64,000 nt of DNA from Atherinomorus stipes (Eukaryota > Chordata > Actinopteri > Atheriniformes > Atherinidae), in contig JALJCO010009025.1 of NCBI GenBank assembly GCA_023101725.1, positions 682,001 to 746,000 of the forward strand, in the 5' to 3' direction. The notes below the pieces were generated by a model. It ran no database searches. It was given only the letters and a program-made list of their open reading frames with translations, and had not been told where the DNA came from. Positions 11,616-23,763 of this stretch are shown here, one piece after another. The number at the start of each line of letters is the position of its first letter. Positions within the stretch are counted from its first letter, which is position 1. The position numbers were made by a program, and so were the translations under genes.

Positions 11616-12146
11616 AGGTAGAGTCCGAAGTTCCCCCCCTGAAAATAAACGTTTGACTTGTGCAAGTGAAATCCATCTCAAACCTCGCCTATGGGCCTCT
11701 ACTCACGTGCAGTGGTGCGTTTGAATGCAACTCTCTCTCCCCCTGCCTGTAATTCGCTCTTTAGCTTTGTTTTGTTATGGTCGGAACGTTTCTGGGTGGA
11801 GATTTCTCGTTATATCGGCAGCCAATGACAGAACTAAGGACATGACGCTGTGTGGCAATAAGCTCATGATTGGAGCAGACGCCAGTCACTCGAACTCTCG
11901 AAGGAGAAAAAAAAGAAAGAAAGAAAAACGGCAGACACACTGAAGAAAAGGTAAGAGCTTTAGATGCATGTCAGAAAACCAGGGTTAATATATGTTTGGC
12001 TTTTACCCGCTTCTGAGCTCTGAAGGAGAGGCTTGAAGCTGATTAGGCTGAAGAACGAGGCAGCCATTAGCCTGAAAGGGAGGGGCGCTCCCTTTGAATA
12101 CTGTTGTTTGCAAACAGAAACGGTGGGGGGACTTCGGACTCTACCT
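11616..12146 (+). mobile_element. TTAA-flanked MITE 'AGGTAGAGTCCGAAG' family, copy 1
   Basis: Inverted ends AGGTAGAGTCCGAAGTTCCC and their complement GGGACTTCGGACTCTACCT are near-perfect over about 20 bp, with intact TTAA on both sides (11612-11615 and 12147-12150). This is the best-preserved of five copies in the window (others: 27723-28263 reversed; 28406-28838 plus 32590-32617 split; about 36560-36745 partial; 55306-55345 end only). Fragments such as CGNKLMIGADASHSNSRR recur between copies, but frames are broken, so I do not call a protein. An AAAAG|GTAAGAG splice-donor-like site at 11947-11957 is conserved. Confidence 0.88.
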
Positions 12147-12149
12147 TTA

Positions 12150-12544
12150 AGCATTCACTAAAATCCATTTAGATAAAGAAAATGTTACTTTTTAGGATTT
12201 TTTTGGGAGAGGAGGAAGTCCGCTAACATAGGCAAATGTTTGCTGGTTCCAATTCATGCGATGTTCAGGGCTAACTTTAGTGAGCAGTGAGTTAGTGCAG
12301 TCTGTCTGTTTCGCATAGGGTGGCAAAAAGGCTCCAGTTGCTACAAACTCTGCCAGTAAACCGGTAATTATCACAAATTTATTGCCGTTACTGGCAAGTT
12401 TGTTTTGTTTCCATTGGTTATTATATTTGTTTTTTAGTGATGACTCTATCAGTGCAACTGATTTTAATTTCTGGTGGTAAACTTTATCAACTAAAATACC
12501 AGTTACATCTTCTGTACAACTGATATGTTTAATTTAGTTTAAGC
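12150..12544. other. Intergenic, nothing recognised
   Basis: Unremarkable AT-rich sequence. Confidence 0.5.
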
Positions 12545-12730
12545 CAGTGTTTCCCATCTCCAGTCCTCAGGACCCACTCCCCTACATGTCCTCGTGTTCC
12601 TACTCCACCACACCTGACTCAGATTCATGAACGTCCTCATCAAGTTCTTTGCCAGCCTGTTAACGAGCCAGTCATTTGATTCAGGTGTGAAAAATTAGGG
12701 TTGCCTCAATGTCTCAGAGATTGGAAGCAT
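12545..12730. repeat. hAT-type MITE fragment (CAGTGTTTCCC end)
   Basis: It starts cagtgtttcccatctccagt with ctcaggacc following, the usual left end of teleost hAT MITEs, and contains the 'acacctgactcag…tcaggtgtg' internal inverted motif. A clean right end is not visible, so it looks truncated. Confidence 0.5.
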
Positions 12731-14069
12731 TAATGAAGAGACAGCCTGGCCCTGCTGGTTAGATGTGGGTATCATTCGTTTTAAAAAGATGGGTTTTGGG
12801 GGGAAATGAGTAATTATCTAATATCCTCTTGTTGATATCAGTGCCTGGTGAAACTCTACTGGTGTTGGGACAGGATTTCTCCGCCTGATACAGCTGAGCA
12901 AGTTTTCCAAGACAGTCTTGGGTAAACCCTCTGATCAATCCAGACGTGTCCATGGTCCAGTTTGTCTTTTTCGATAGATTAAATTTTAGATTTAGCATCT
13001 TATTTCCTGTATTCACAAGCGCCCAGCAACCAGTTTCACTGATACGTCCATGGAACGAGTTGTGTCATGTCTTTGAGGAATTCAATAGCTCTTTATTCTC
13101 TTCACGGGGTGATGAGAGGACATGATATCCAACCAGTGGTTTCTGCCTCAGAAACCATGCTGTTGTCAGGGTCAATGGAGGTCACTGCTGTTGTTTTCAA
13201 GATCAGTACCATATGTCTGGATTTTAATGTACAGAAATAGTTTTTTCTGTTTAACAATTTGCTTTTTATTTTGATCATGGAGTACTTTAAGATATGTTAT
13301 TCAAATGGAAAGTGCTTTATGAATATAATCTGTTCTTATTATTACTATCATTAACAACAGTAGTAGTAGTAGTAGTAACAGTAGTAGTAGTAGTAGACTT
13401 GTCACTGAACTGGTAAACAACTCTTTGTTTCCATCTTGTGTTTCCTGTCAACATGAAAGCACATGAATGTGTTGCTGCTCTTGAACGTCCAGGTAATAAC
13501 ACATCCCAGAAAGTTTCCTCGCTCCTCGCTCGGTGTGATTACCATCTTAATCACACAGCACACATTCCCTCTTTATCTCTGTGAGACTGCAGAACAAGTA
13601 AATTTGTATGATAAAGGGTTTAACTGTAAAATATTTGGTTGAAAGCTGTTTGTTTTTGCAGACCTGGCAAAATCATTTTGTCATCTATTATATTCACCAG
13701 AATTTTTATTTAGATTAATTTATCATTTTACAATGGTATTCTGGCTAGAATCACAATAAACAAAGTTACATATGTATTTACTCAGTTCATGCAACAAAGA
13801 ACGAAATATGCTGAATTTAATATACTAATATAATATAAGGGTGTACTATAGAATAGAAGGATTAATTCCAAGTCATCATTCAGAGCATCTACAGCCATTT
13901 ATTTTCCTTCATGGTATTTAAAACTTGAAAATAATTAAGTTCAGCTCTGCCATTCAGCTCATTTTCCATCCAACATGACAGAGATATAACATCCTCCACC
14001 GCTGGAGTGTTTGGAACAACAGGAGAAAATCCTGGGGGCAGACAGTAATATCAGGGCTGCAAGGATTCA
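12731..14069. other. Intergenic with a (TAG)n microsatellite
   Basis: The only distinct feature is a TAG trinucleotide run at 13358-13397. ORFs are short and featureless. Confidence 0.5.
13358..13397. repeat. (TAG)n microsatellite
   Basis: About 13 AGT/TAG units with one 'aaca' interruption. Confidence 0.92.
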
Positions 14070-14620
14070 AATTTCAAATTTTAATTTATTTATAAAGTGC
14101 TTTTCATGCACAAAGCAACAGAACACATTTACATCCAACTTCCTCCCACTCCATCCTATACAGTCATGATCTCTAATCCCTAATTACTGCCTCTTAACTG
14201 CATAAATGTATAAAGCAATCATAAAAATAAACATAAATAACTGGCTCAAGGCTGTTATGAGGAGATGATATCTTGGGAATCTAGAGCCAGCCCACTCATG
14301 ACCACAGAGGGTGCCACTATAGGAACCACCCAGACCAGGGCAGGAGAGGGCCCACACCACAGCAACGGGACTGCAATGTGGGATCCCCCGCCCCCAGACC
14401 AGAGCAATCCCCACAACAACAGCAAGCAGGCAGAGTTCCTGGCGCGGAGGATCCCCATGAGAAAACATCAGTTAAAAAAGATAAAAAGTAAAAACAAGAT
14501 TTAAGTAAAATAAAACAAAATAAAAAATGAGCAAGATAAGAAACTCATAAGAACAAGAATAAAATTACTTATAGAAAAGGCAATAAAACGATTAATCAAA
14601 ATGAAATAGAATAAAATAAA
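14070..14620 (-). repeat. Non-LTR retroelement 3' region
   Basis: It begins with an 'aatttatttataaagtgcttt' module like those at 104 and 55700. A GC-richer block (14255-14460) and an A-rich (AAAAT)n-like stretch follow. Overlapping ORFs of 67-94 codons in the GC-rich block occur in several frames at once, typical of a noncoding 3' UTR. The family is not assigned. Confidence 0.45.
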
Positions 14621-16882
14621 TTAGATGTAGATCTAGAGGTAAACTTGAGCTGGACAGTAACCTCTGGTTCACTGTGCAGTAGAAGAACGAGGTGTAGCAT
14701 CTCATGCTAGCATGCAAAGAAAACGAGTGAGACATTTTTATCACAGCAGTTATAACTCCAGTCTTTTTTCCGTTGCGTATAATATTAGACTCCACTGCAG
14801 ACACACTTACGTATATGGATCAGTTTGCTTCATCAGCTAATTATTTTTCATCACTGAATATAAATGTGAATTTATTCAGCGATGTAATTACAGTCTCGTG
14901 TCTCTCGAAAGTTCAAACTGTGTTAAAAGTCTCCGGTGCTTTAAAAAAAAAAAAAAACGCTTTGATAAAATACATAGTGCAGTAACTAACGCACATTATT
15001 CTTCAATATTTTGGGAAAATTAAAAGGATTGTCTACATTTTTTTTTTTTCTTTTACTGCATCCTGTCAGAACCCGTTCGAACCAAGTTGTTTGGAACTTT
15101 TGAGGGCTACATGAACCATGTGACCGCCTGTCGGTGAGTTCAAATGTCTCTCTACAATGACGTTTGACGGCTCCACTCTGTCCACACTCCACGTCCTGTT
15201 TCTTGATAGTCACCTGAACCGTTCCCAGCTGTGCCCCATTTCCTATCAGCCTTGAACCTCTTACAGCAGTTCCCTGCCTTTATTGCCTGTCAGAAAGTTC
15301 TATTAAGCTGCTGAGTGTTTCATGCTTTGGTTGCTTGTCTCTGCGTGCCTACATTTTGACCTTTTGGCTGCTAATTGGATCTGGTACTCCTGGGGTTTGT
15401 TCCAGAAGGTGGGTTTTGTTAGGCACTTAGTTTGTTAACCCCGAAGTGAAGGTTTCTATTCCTGAGAGAGAGAAAGAGAGAGAGGGTTAAACTTAAACTC
15501 TGAGTCAGTTACCTTAGCGACCAACTGTGTAACTGTAGCTTGCACTATAGCATGTTTTCTTCATTGAACTAAGTTTTGTTCTGACTATTCAGAACTTGAA
15601 CCAAATATGTTCACACACACAGTTGCATTCATCCAGTTAGTATAAAGCCCAGAATAAAATTCAGACAATTTTTCAAACATTTGTACAAGTATAACCCAGA
15701 CTCTTAAACATGAACCCTTTCAGCTGTAAGGTTTTGTAATATGCTCAGAGTCTGTCCCAGCAAGACAAGTTCTAAAGTACAGTTTGTTTGCACTCTAAAA
15801 GGCTAGAACACAGTCTTAGGAGATATAGTTAAAGATAAAATACTTTCTTCTAACAAAATTTTATTCTTATTGGCATTTTACACAACATTGCTACCTTTTA
15901 TAGCAATGGTTGTGAAGAAAAACAATATGAATGATCAACAGATCTCAGAATATGACAAATCCAACGTAAAACTGTTCATAAACTTTATCGGCGCATCTTG
16001 AATTTTATGGCAGAAATCTTCTTTGAATTAAGGTTTTAATTGTAAATGAACAGGTCTGCTGTCACAGCCCGTGTTGTAGCAACAGAGAACAAGCTGCTTC
16101 TGCATCACTGCTGAACTACAGACTCCTAATTATCCTCCAGTTTGGAGGCCAAACCAAATACTGGCAGCATAAGTTTGTGTTCTGATAAAAAACCTTTTTC
16201 CTAATTACATAAATCAACAAAAGCAAAAGTTTCCTCTCATTTAGCTTGGTCCATTTTATCTGTTGTTAGGCCTTGTGTGGAAAATCTATATTATTTATTT
16301 ATTTTTTCTATTTGCTGTATTTTTTTTTTTCTAGGTTTAGTGAGCTTCCCAAGGCTGGCAGCATAGATTATGAAAAGATAACTGTTTATCTTTCAACAGC
16401 ATTTTGTGCCTAGATTTTACCCACTTTGAAATAATATAAGAACTACTTAAAATTAAGATGTAAAACATGCATGAAAAGTACTATTTGTACACCTTTTTGA
16501 GTGAAAATCACATAATCAACCTATGCTGTTATGGCTCCATTGCACACTAACCACTTGCTTCCACTATAAATTTATTGTTACACTTATATCAGTACAGTGT
16601 GTAGTGCACCAAGGTTTAATGGGTTTATCATTGTCCTCTGTGGGGAGGACCTCTGTCAGAGCACCTTTTAGTAATTTAGGTCATTGCACTTAAACTGAAC
16701 AGGTTCAGTTGATGTCGCAAAGGGATTTTGAATCCTGTTTTTTTTTTCTTTATAAGGAAAAGAGGATTAAGTTTAAATGGTTGTTGTGTTTTGTTTCTTT
16801 CCAATATGTCCATTAAAGAGCAGAAGCATTTCCTCAAAGTTCTTCTAAAACAGACATATGGGACTGTCTCCTGTCCAGGAGA
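14621..16882. other. Intergenic, nothing recognised
   Basis: It holds poly-A/T runs (14941, 15040, 16320) and a short GA-rich microsatellite at 15463-15486. No ORF with a domain was found. Confidence 0.5.
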
Positions 16883-16926
16883 TTATGTAGTCATAAATGA
16901 GCAACTGCTCATTTATGACTACATAA
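16883..16926. repeat. 44-bp near-perfect palindrome
   Basis: Arms 16883-16903 and 16906-16926 (21 nt each, starting ttatgtagtcataaatgagc) are perfectly complementary around a 2-nt loop 'ac'. It could form a cruciform or RNA hairpin. No second copy was seen in the window. Confidence 0.95.
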
Positions 16927-17790
16927 ATGTGCAGCGTGTGATCATGAAGTAACATGATTACATGCTGCATTAAAGGGAAAGGAACATGGAGGTAATATAT
17001 GTTGTTTTCTTCAGTAACCAAACTGAAACTAACATAGACCTTTCTCACGTGCCTGTCACGTGACATCTGCGATGTGAGTGGCAAAAAGATCAACGGAGTT
17101 CGGCTGCTGCAGTACTGCAGGCATTTTGCCTCAATAAAAAGTAATTGTACATTCATGCTTTGTCTTTGGATGTTCTGATCAACATCCCAGGATGGGATAT
17201 GGGGGTAAGTAAGCTGTTGCCATAAAATGCGATAACTTTAACTGGAAGCCATAGAGAGCTCTCGACTGAAGCAGCCTGGTAGCAGCACTGTTGTCGGTGG
17301 CAAGTTTCCTGCTAATTCTGTTTTCTATGCTTTACCAGGATATCTTTGGTAAGCTGGTCAAAGTTTTATTATATTTATCTACATAAAAATGCAAACTGCA
17401 GTTGTTTTAACATTATTGATGCCTCATATTTGTCGGTTGTTCAGAGGCAAAACAAACATCTGATTGAGGCTTATTTCGTCTATCACGAAAAGAAATGAGA
17501 CAACTCATTGTCACCAGCCTATGTCCCGTCCATCTTCATGTATGTCTGCGATCCGGAGAAAAGAAGGCAAAAGGAAGCTCTTATAACATTTGCAAGACGA
17601 CAACATGCAAATGAGTTTTCAGTTCTCAGTGTTAATAAAACTTACAGACTTTTGTTTTCTTTTGTGGTGTCAATAAACTAAACCATCACAAAACAGCAAT
17701 GTTTTCTGTCAGTTATTGTAACATTAAAGGCATTAGAAGATGTTTCTTTCAACAATTTTTGCAATATTCGATTAAATTGGGTACACTACC
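16927..17790. other. Intergenic, nothing recognised
   Basis: No gene or repeat terminus was recognised. Confidence 0.5.
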
Positions 17791-17798
17791 CCATAAGG

Positions 17799-17995
17799 CA
17801 GGGGTATCCTGCAATATTTTGAACATACCCTCTCCAACACACCTGAATCATATGGCTAATTCCCCTATGCACATGTCAACCAGCTCTGCAGAGGCCTGGC
17901 AATGAGCCATCCATTTGGTTCAGGTGTGTTGGAGAAGGGATGCTACCAAAATGTGCAGGACAACAGCTCTGGAGGACTGGACTTGGGCACCCCTG
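17799..17995. mobile_element. 197-bp hAT MITE with 8-bp target duplication
   Basis: The ends caggggt… / …acccctg are inverted, and the exact duplication ccataagg flanks the element at 17791-17798 and 17996-18003. The interior carries the 'acacacctgaatcat…ttcaggtgtgt' inverted motif. Truncated relatives are at 50303-50372 and 53455-53600. It has no coding capacity. Confidence 0.9.
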
Positions 17996-18003
17996 CCATA
18001 AGG

Positions 18004-18465
18004 TATGATTAATTAAAATCTTAAATATATAAATGTCATGATACATCAGCTGTTAAAATAATGGGGCTTAAAAACATCCTTTGACCTGAGGAAGATCTGA
18101 TGTGATCGAAACGTTGGAATAAATGCAGCTGGGAGTAAGTGTGCAGGCTTTTTCTTTGATTCCGCTTAAAAACATCCACCAATCATTTCTGCATTCATTG
18201 TTTTATTTTTCAATTGGCCCGTCTATCACTCTTTCTACCGTTGTAAAAGTGATTGACAGGCAATTCAACAGGAAATAAGCAAGACTGATCAATGAGAGTG
18301 ATAGATTGGTGAGAGTAATACTGCGTGCCGGAAGCTGTGCACTTTCATCTGATGTTTACAATAGGTAGATAACAATCATTCCGCTAGTAATTAGTGATGT
18401 TCAGACAATGACATCTGTCTTACTTGCGTTTGCAGGTGTATATATCTACAGCTTGCAACCCAGAG
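18004..18465. other. Intergenic; short retroelement-tail-like motif
   Basis: At about 18084-18135 'gacctgaggaagatctgatgtgatcgaaacgttggaataaa' echoes the 'cctgaagaag…cgaaacgttg…ataaa' tail seen in some fish retroelements, possibly Penelope-like. It is too short to call. Confidence 0.35.
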
Positions 18466-18660
18466 GTGAGTCGCATAGTGTGCGTGTCGTATAGTGGATG
18501 GATTGTGGTTAGGGTTAGGGGAAGGGTCAGGGGTCGGGTTGAATTTTACATTGCTCTCATAGGTGTGGTGGGCGTGTCGTTTAGTGATGTCACTCTATGA
18601 CATGCCCACTTTACAACACACTTCTGTCTTGTGAGCTGCAGCCAGACCCTTCTCTGCCCA
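18466..18660. repeat. Hairpin-bearing dispersed repeat (copy 2, diverged)
   Basis: Arms at 18568-18586 and 18591-18609 correspond to the perfect hairpin at 9625-9666 but have several mismatches. The surrounding 'gttagggttaggg' and 'gagctgcag' motifs are also shared. Confidence 0.6.
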
Positions 18661-18703
18661 CTATTTATCCAGGATTGAATGAAGATATTGATTTTAGTCC
18701 TTA

Positions 18704-18707
<4 letters not shown>

Positions 18708-18795
<88 letters not shown>
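18708..18795. repeat. (TA)n microsatellite, left half
   Basis: Pure TA repeat interrupted by the Gypsy element at its right end. The remaining half resumes at 25732-25791. Confidence 0.95.
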
Positions 18796-18800
<5 letters not shown>

Positions 18801-19577
18801 CCGGAAAGCTCTGTTTAGCTCCACTTGCTGCTTTCCCCTATTTTACAACAAACAGGTACGTTTGACAACTGATGGAACAGAAGAGGAAGTCGTGATGAAA
18901 TTATTAAAGACAGCTTTATTTAACATTAAGTTTTAAGAACACAATTTATTAGACCTAGTTAAAATATCCTGGATGCACAAAATACTCAAAAGGAGGTTTA
19001 GTCAAAATAATTTGTGGATTAACAAAGAAACAAAAATACCGCAAACAATATTAGTAAAGAAAAATCAAACCAAACCAAAATATTAGTAACAAAACCCAAT
19101 CCACAAACTACTGACTCAAAACCTAAGTAATAAGTGCACTGCCTCTTAATGTTGCCAGTGGCCACAAGTTTCTAGTCTCTCTAGACGGAGCTACAGCTCA
19201 TAAATACGTTTTAATGGTGACCAACACAAAATTACTACAGTTGAGAGCATAAATAAAACAGCAGAGGCCCACTGAAAAAGACAGACAGATGTTAATGTCA
19301 TGCCGCACTCAAGTCTTAGGTACACAAAGAAAAGAAAGAATTGTTTTTACCTGATCCTGCAGTCATACAGGCTCAACACCTCCGAACCTCTCCAGCACCG
19401 CTGCCCGTTCAGACCCCGGTAGAACAATGACTTGCTAGATCTCTAGCGTGCACAGCTTTTACTCATCACTAATCACGGCCAGCCGGAAGTGGCAGAGGAA
19501 GCGATGCATTCAATTCACATCGCAGCGTGGGAAAATTCAGTGAGGAGGCCACACAGGCTAAATTTGACCCGGTTACA
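18796..19577 (-). repeat. 3' LTR of the Gypsy element
   Basis: On the minus strand it runs TGTAACCGGG… to …CCGGTCAC, and the last base is changed at the TA-repeat boundary. It contains AATAAA in element sense near 18915 (in ttaaataaagctg), a candidate polyadenylation signal. It matches the 5' LTR at all but one internal base by eye. Confidence 0.95.
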
Positions 19578-19592
19578 TCCTCCCCCCGCCAA
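19578..19592 (-). other. Polypurine tract
   Basis: Read on the minus strand, ggcggggggagga lies immediately before the 3' LTR start (tgtaaccggg). This is the position and composition expected of the plus-strand primer. Confidence 0.8.
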
Positions 19593-19618
19593 CTGAATCG
19601 GTGCCCCACCGATTAAAC

Positions 19619-21165
19619 CTAAGACCATGGTCTAAAGATGGCTGTGGCCGAGCTGCTGGCACCCTGAATCAGGGGAGAGATAGCAGCCCCCCGGTTCCGG
19701 CTCCCAGCTGGTCCTGGAAGGTGATGTGGGTTACCATGTCTCCCAGCCGTCTTGCGTGTTGTCCTACGAGGCACAGCTCCACCACTCTGTGGAGCTTGGT
19801 ATCCACCTGGAGAAGGAGGGGCTGGTGCCACCTCAGGAGGCAGCGGGTCAACATCTGGCTGCAGAGGCTCCAGTCTTGGTGTACTATTATGTTCCCGTAA
19901 CACAAGCCAGGACCCGGAGTCCACATCATCCCCATCACTGGTGTCGTCATACACTGTACCCTGGGGCAAAACCTCTACCCCAGCATCAGAAGGTGGCAAT
20001 GCTGGCTTAAGTGAGGTACGATGCACTTGCCTGACGTGATGGGGTTTATTCACAGGAGCAACAGAATAAACCACCCCATCTGGACGAGGTGCCCTCACCA
20101 CCTGGTACACCGTGGACCCCCATACATCCTGGATCTTCCGGCGACCTGGGCCGGTGTCACGAAGATAGACTCGTTGCCCCACTTCCAGTGGTGCACACTG
20201 CACCCTTTTATCATGCCTCTCTTTTCTTCTCTGCCCAGCTGCCTCCATGCGGTCGCGGGCAACATCCACCGCCACCACAAGTCTTCTCCGATGCTCTGCC
20301 ACCCAATCACACACTCTACCAGCTGTAATTTCTGGGAGGTGTCCGAGCAGGAAATCCACAGGCAGGTTAGACTCCTGGCCAAACATGATGAAATGTGGTG
20401 ACTCGCCAGTAGACTGGTGGGCAGTGGCGTTGTAATGGAAAACCAGCTGAGGGAGGTGCTCTGGCCAGTTACACTTTTCATCTGGGGGCAGGGAGCGGAG
20501 CAGATTGTGCATAGTCCGATTAAAGCGCTCACACTGCCCGTTCCCTTGCGGATGATAAGGGGTGGTCCGACTTTTCTGAACCCCGTACAACTCACACAGC
20601 TGACGCACGAGGATGCTCTCAAAGTTCCTCCCCTGGTCAGAGTGTATGCGGGCAGGCACCCCAAAACGATAGAACCACTCCCGGACCAGGATCTTTGCCA
20701 CTGTAGACGCCTTCTGGTCACGGGTTGGGACAGCTTGAGTAAACTTTGAGAAAACATCAGTCATTACCATGACCAACTCTCATCCATCACGAGCAGGCTC
20801 CAAAAGGGTGAAGTCAACAGCCAGCACCTGGTTTGGTCTCGCAGCAAACAGGTGGCCCATGGGTGCCCGGACTGCTGGCTGGGTGCTCTTGGAGATGACA
20901 CAGCGTTCACACTGCTGACACCAGTCTTTCACATCTTTGTCCATTCCTGGCCAGAAACACCTCTGCTTCACCCCTTCAGTCGTCCGCTCTATTCCCTGGT
21001 GTCCGTGGTTCTGATGAAGCTCCTGCAACACCTCCTCCTTCAAGCTCTCTGGTAGAATGAGCTGTAAAACCTCCTCTCCCCCATCGGGCCTCCAAGAGCG
21101 GCGGTAGAGGAGGCCTTCTTTGTGGACGATGCGGTCCCACTGCTTCACCAGACCACGTGTACCAG
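19619..21165 (-). pseudogene. Gypsy integrase (interrupted)
   Basis: The N-terminal zinc-binding region is visible at 21020-20870 (HQNHGHQGIERT, then WCQQCERCVISK, an HHCC pattern), followed by the first catalytic Asp in LAVDFTLLEP. A TGA stop then interrupts the same frame near 20777-20779. Downstream, the open segment 20776-19619 holds the second Asp (IHSDQGRNFES) and the Glu (YHPQGNGQCERFNRT) with the expected D-35-E spacing. A basic C-terminal region of about 250 residues follows, with a GPY/F-like part (VGQRVYLRDTGPG) and no chromodomain. The whole is shifted by one frame relative to the RT reading frame near 21160. It is one nonsense change plus one frameshift away from an open frame, so it is dead as read unless these are assembly errors. 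Confidence 0.9.
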
Positions 21166-22865
21166 CGCTCAGCCCCCTCCTTTTCACTGCGGCTGGGCAC
21201 TCTTTGCTGCTGCCAGAAGTCCAAAAATGCTGCAATGGTGGGATCTGCTCTCTGGAGCACTTTAAGGTCAGCTGGAGTGCGAGATGGCAGGGCGATAATC
21301 GACTGAAGGGCTGCTTGGGATGGCCCGGCAACATCCATCTGAAGATCTTTGGGAAGGGCCGTACCAGGAAGAAACTGCTCCAACTGCCCCCGGCCTCCAC
21401 CAGAGTCCTGCCTGGATAAAGCATCAGCATTTTGATTAGTCCGACCTGGACGGTACTTGACAGAGTAGTCAAAGACAGACAGTTCGGCCACCCACCGCTG
21501 CTCTGTTGCCCCCAACTTGGCAGTGTCAAGATGACTGAGTGGGTTATTGTCCGACCACACAGTGCACTTGTGTCCCCATAAATAGTCCTTAAATTTTTCA
21601 GCCATAGCCCACTTCATAGCAAGCATTTCAAGTTTCATAGAACTGTAATTTCTTTCAGCAGCATGAAGACTTCGGCTAGCATACGCAACTGGCCTCACAC
21701 GACCTTTTTGCTCCTGTGACAACACAGCACCAAGTCCACAGTGGCTTGCGTCGACTTCCAAAATAAAAGGCAGTGAAAAATCAGCAAACGCCAGTATGGG
21801 GGAACTCACAAGCCGAGCCTTCAAGTCCTGGAAACTCTGCTCGCAGCTTTCCGTCCAGGCTTTCTTCAACAGCGAGCCTTGTTCAGTTCGACCCACGGCA
21901 CCAGCCATCTCTGCAACTAGCCGGTGAAGAGGGGCAGCAACTTTAGAAAAGCCATTCACAAACCTCCTGTAGTAACTTGCGAAACCGAGAAAAGACCTCA
22001 GCTCCGCTACAGTACTCGGGCGGGGCCAGTTGGACACTGCAGAGATTTTCTCCGGATCTGTGGCTACGCCTTCTGCAGAAATAAGATGACCCAGGTAAGA
22101 CACTTTGGTTTTAAAGAAGTCACATTTATCCAGCTTAATCTTAAGCCCTTCTTGTTGCAGCCGGCTTAACACTACCTCCAAACGGTTGAGGTGCTCATCC
22201 ACACTGGCTGAAAACACAATGATATCATCCAAATACAGCAAGAGGGATTGGCCATGCTGCGCCCCGAACATCCTCTCCATCAGCCGTTGAAAAGTTCCAG
22301 GGGCATTACAAAGTCCAAATGGCATTCTGTTAAATTCAAAAAGACCAAAGGGGGTACAGAACGCAGTTTTGGGCTTGTCATTCTCAGCCACAGGAACTTG
22401 GTTGTAACCACACGCCAAGTCTAGCGTCGTGAACCACTGAGCGCCTGACAATGAGTCCAAGGATTCTTCAATCCGGGGCAGTGGGAAAGCATCCTTTCGG
22501 CTCTTTTTGTTTAACTGCCGGTAGTCCACACATAGCCGAAGGCTTCCATCCTTCTTCCTAACCAGGACGATAGGAGACGCGTAGGGACTACTACTCTCCC
22601 TGATTACTTGGGATGCCAGCAGCTGGTTGATGTGAGACTTTACGGCCTCATATTCAAAAGGAGGGATACGCCTATATCGCTGACGTACCGGGATGTCATC
22701 CAACAAGGGTATACTGTGCATTATTAAATTTGTACACCCAAGATCACCTTCAAAAGCAGTAAACACGGACTCATACTTCAACAACAGTGCTCTCACCTTT
22801 GGCCGATCTGCCTCACTTAGCATAGAGAGGTCCAAAGACTGGATCCTCTGTTTAATGGAACCCAA
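21165..22865 (-). pseudogene. Gypsy reverse transcriptase / RNase H
   Basis: The open segment contains, counting from 22865, SPIVLVRKKDGSLRLCVDYR (about 97-116), the first catalytic Asp in TTLDLACGY (149), NRMPFGLCNAPGTFQ (179-193), YLDDIIVFS (211-219), the RT connection (SYLGH, FLGFASYYRRFV), and an RNase H with Asp372 (EVDAS), Glu413, Asp439 (WSDNN) and Asp481 (NADALSR). All catalytic residues are present. There is no ATG at the left boundary, because it is an internal piece of a Gag-Pro-Pol polyprotein. Just upstream (about 22865-22990) about 120 nt are read in a shifted frame between two apparent compensating indels, and a TAA lies at 22872-22874 in the RT frame. A frameshift near 21160 separates it from integrase. 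Confidence 0.93.
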
Positions 22866-23713
22866 CTCTGCTTATGGGACCGCACTGCAGCAACGACTTG
22901 CTCCTGTGCACATGGGACCTCTTGAAGACCTGGAGGTAAACTCACCACCTCCACCGGGGACAGAATGCCCAGACAACAACGTGGCTTTAAACTGAGCGTG
23001 GATACCCCCTACATTAACCACAGGAATATAAGCTGTACCTCTATTCACAGTGACCAAAGAGGGTGACACCAACAGACCATCAGGTAAACCAAACTTAGCA
23101 TTCAAGGGCTCTACTAGAGCAGACCCAGCAGATGCAATGATATAGGAGCAAGTGGCAGGCACAAACTTTGTACAACCTGCAGGAACAGAAATAGTTCTTA
23201 CCCCTGAGCTTTGCAATGCTGGTCTGATTGGGACTCTTTTGCAACTCAGCTTGATGACATAGCTGGAGGGCAGGTAACCAGGAAAAAAGAAGCTCCAGTA
23301 ACAGACTGTTGGTCAAACAAATCAGGACCATGTTTGGTATGTAGCTGCTGATAGTAAGCTTTAATCACATTCATACCAAGTATACCAGGTACTTGTAGTG
23401 AACTAGCCTGCCCAGAGGAACTCTTGACAACCAAAATTCCCCTCTTAGGAATTACATCCCCATTCACTTCAACATCAGCCTCAAGATAACCAAGGTAAGG
23501 AATAGCCAACCCATTGGCTGCCTTTAATTCCAACCAATGACATGCCTTAAGTTTATCTTGAAAATGCTCATTAAAGAAACTCTCAGAAATAGTTGAGACC
23601 ATTGAACCAGTGTCCAAAACACACTGAACTGGCACTCCAGCCATTTTAACCATAACCTGGGGGCATGGTGCCATTAAACTTTCCTTTAACTCCTCATCTA
23701 CCTGAGGGTCCAA
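22866..23713 (-). pseudogene. Gypsy aspartic protease with frameshifts
   Basis: The retropepsin active site VLDTGSMVSTI (Asp34 of the open segment starting at 23713) and a GILGMNVI motif near residue 110 identify a retroviral-type protease. By comparison with the second Gypsy copy (31739-32485), its 3' half changes frame near 23265, 23225 and 22990. The start is not ATG. The frame is -1 relative to gag and overlaps the gag terminus, fitting expression as a fusion by frameshifting. It is non-functional as read. Confidence 0.88.
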
Positions 23714-23763
23714 TGAGCCAGGACCACTCCCGCCTAAAGTCTGGCTCCCAACAATAGGGGGGG

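Noticed and set aside
11725..11943. A conserved small protein encoded by the AGGTAGAGTCCGAAG MITE (peptides with CGNKLMIGAD recur)
   Set aside because: Similarity is at DNA level between copies, frames differ or are broken in copy 3, and no start is conserved.
13358..13397. CRISPR-like or short regularly spaced repeat array
   Set aside because: It is a simple TAG microsatellite in eukaryotic DNA, and no spaced repeat array exists anywhere in the window.
14184..14504. Overlapping ORFs of 67-94 codons in both directions
   Set aside because: They are open in several frames of one GC-rich retroelement tail, a composition effect.
18546..18936. Open frames of 66-92 codons across the (TA)n tract
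   Set aside because: They are alternating Tyr/Ile codons from the microsatellite, with no coding evidence.
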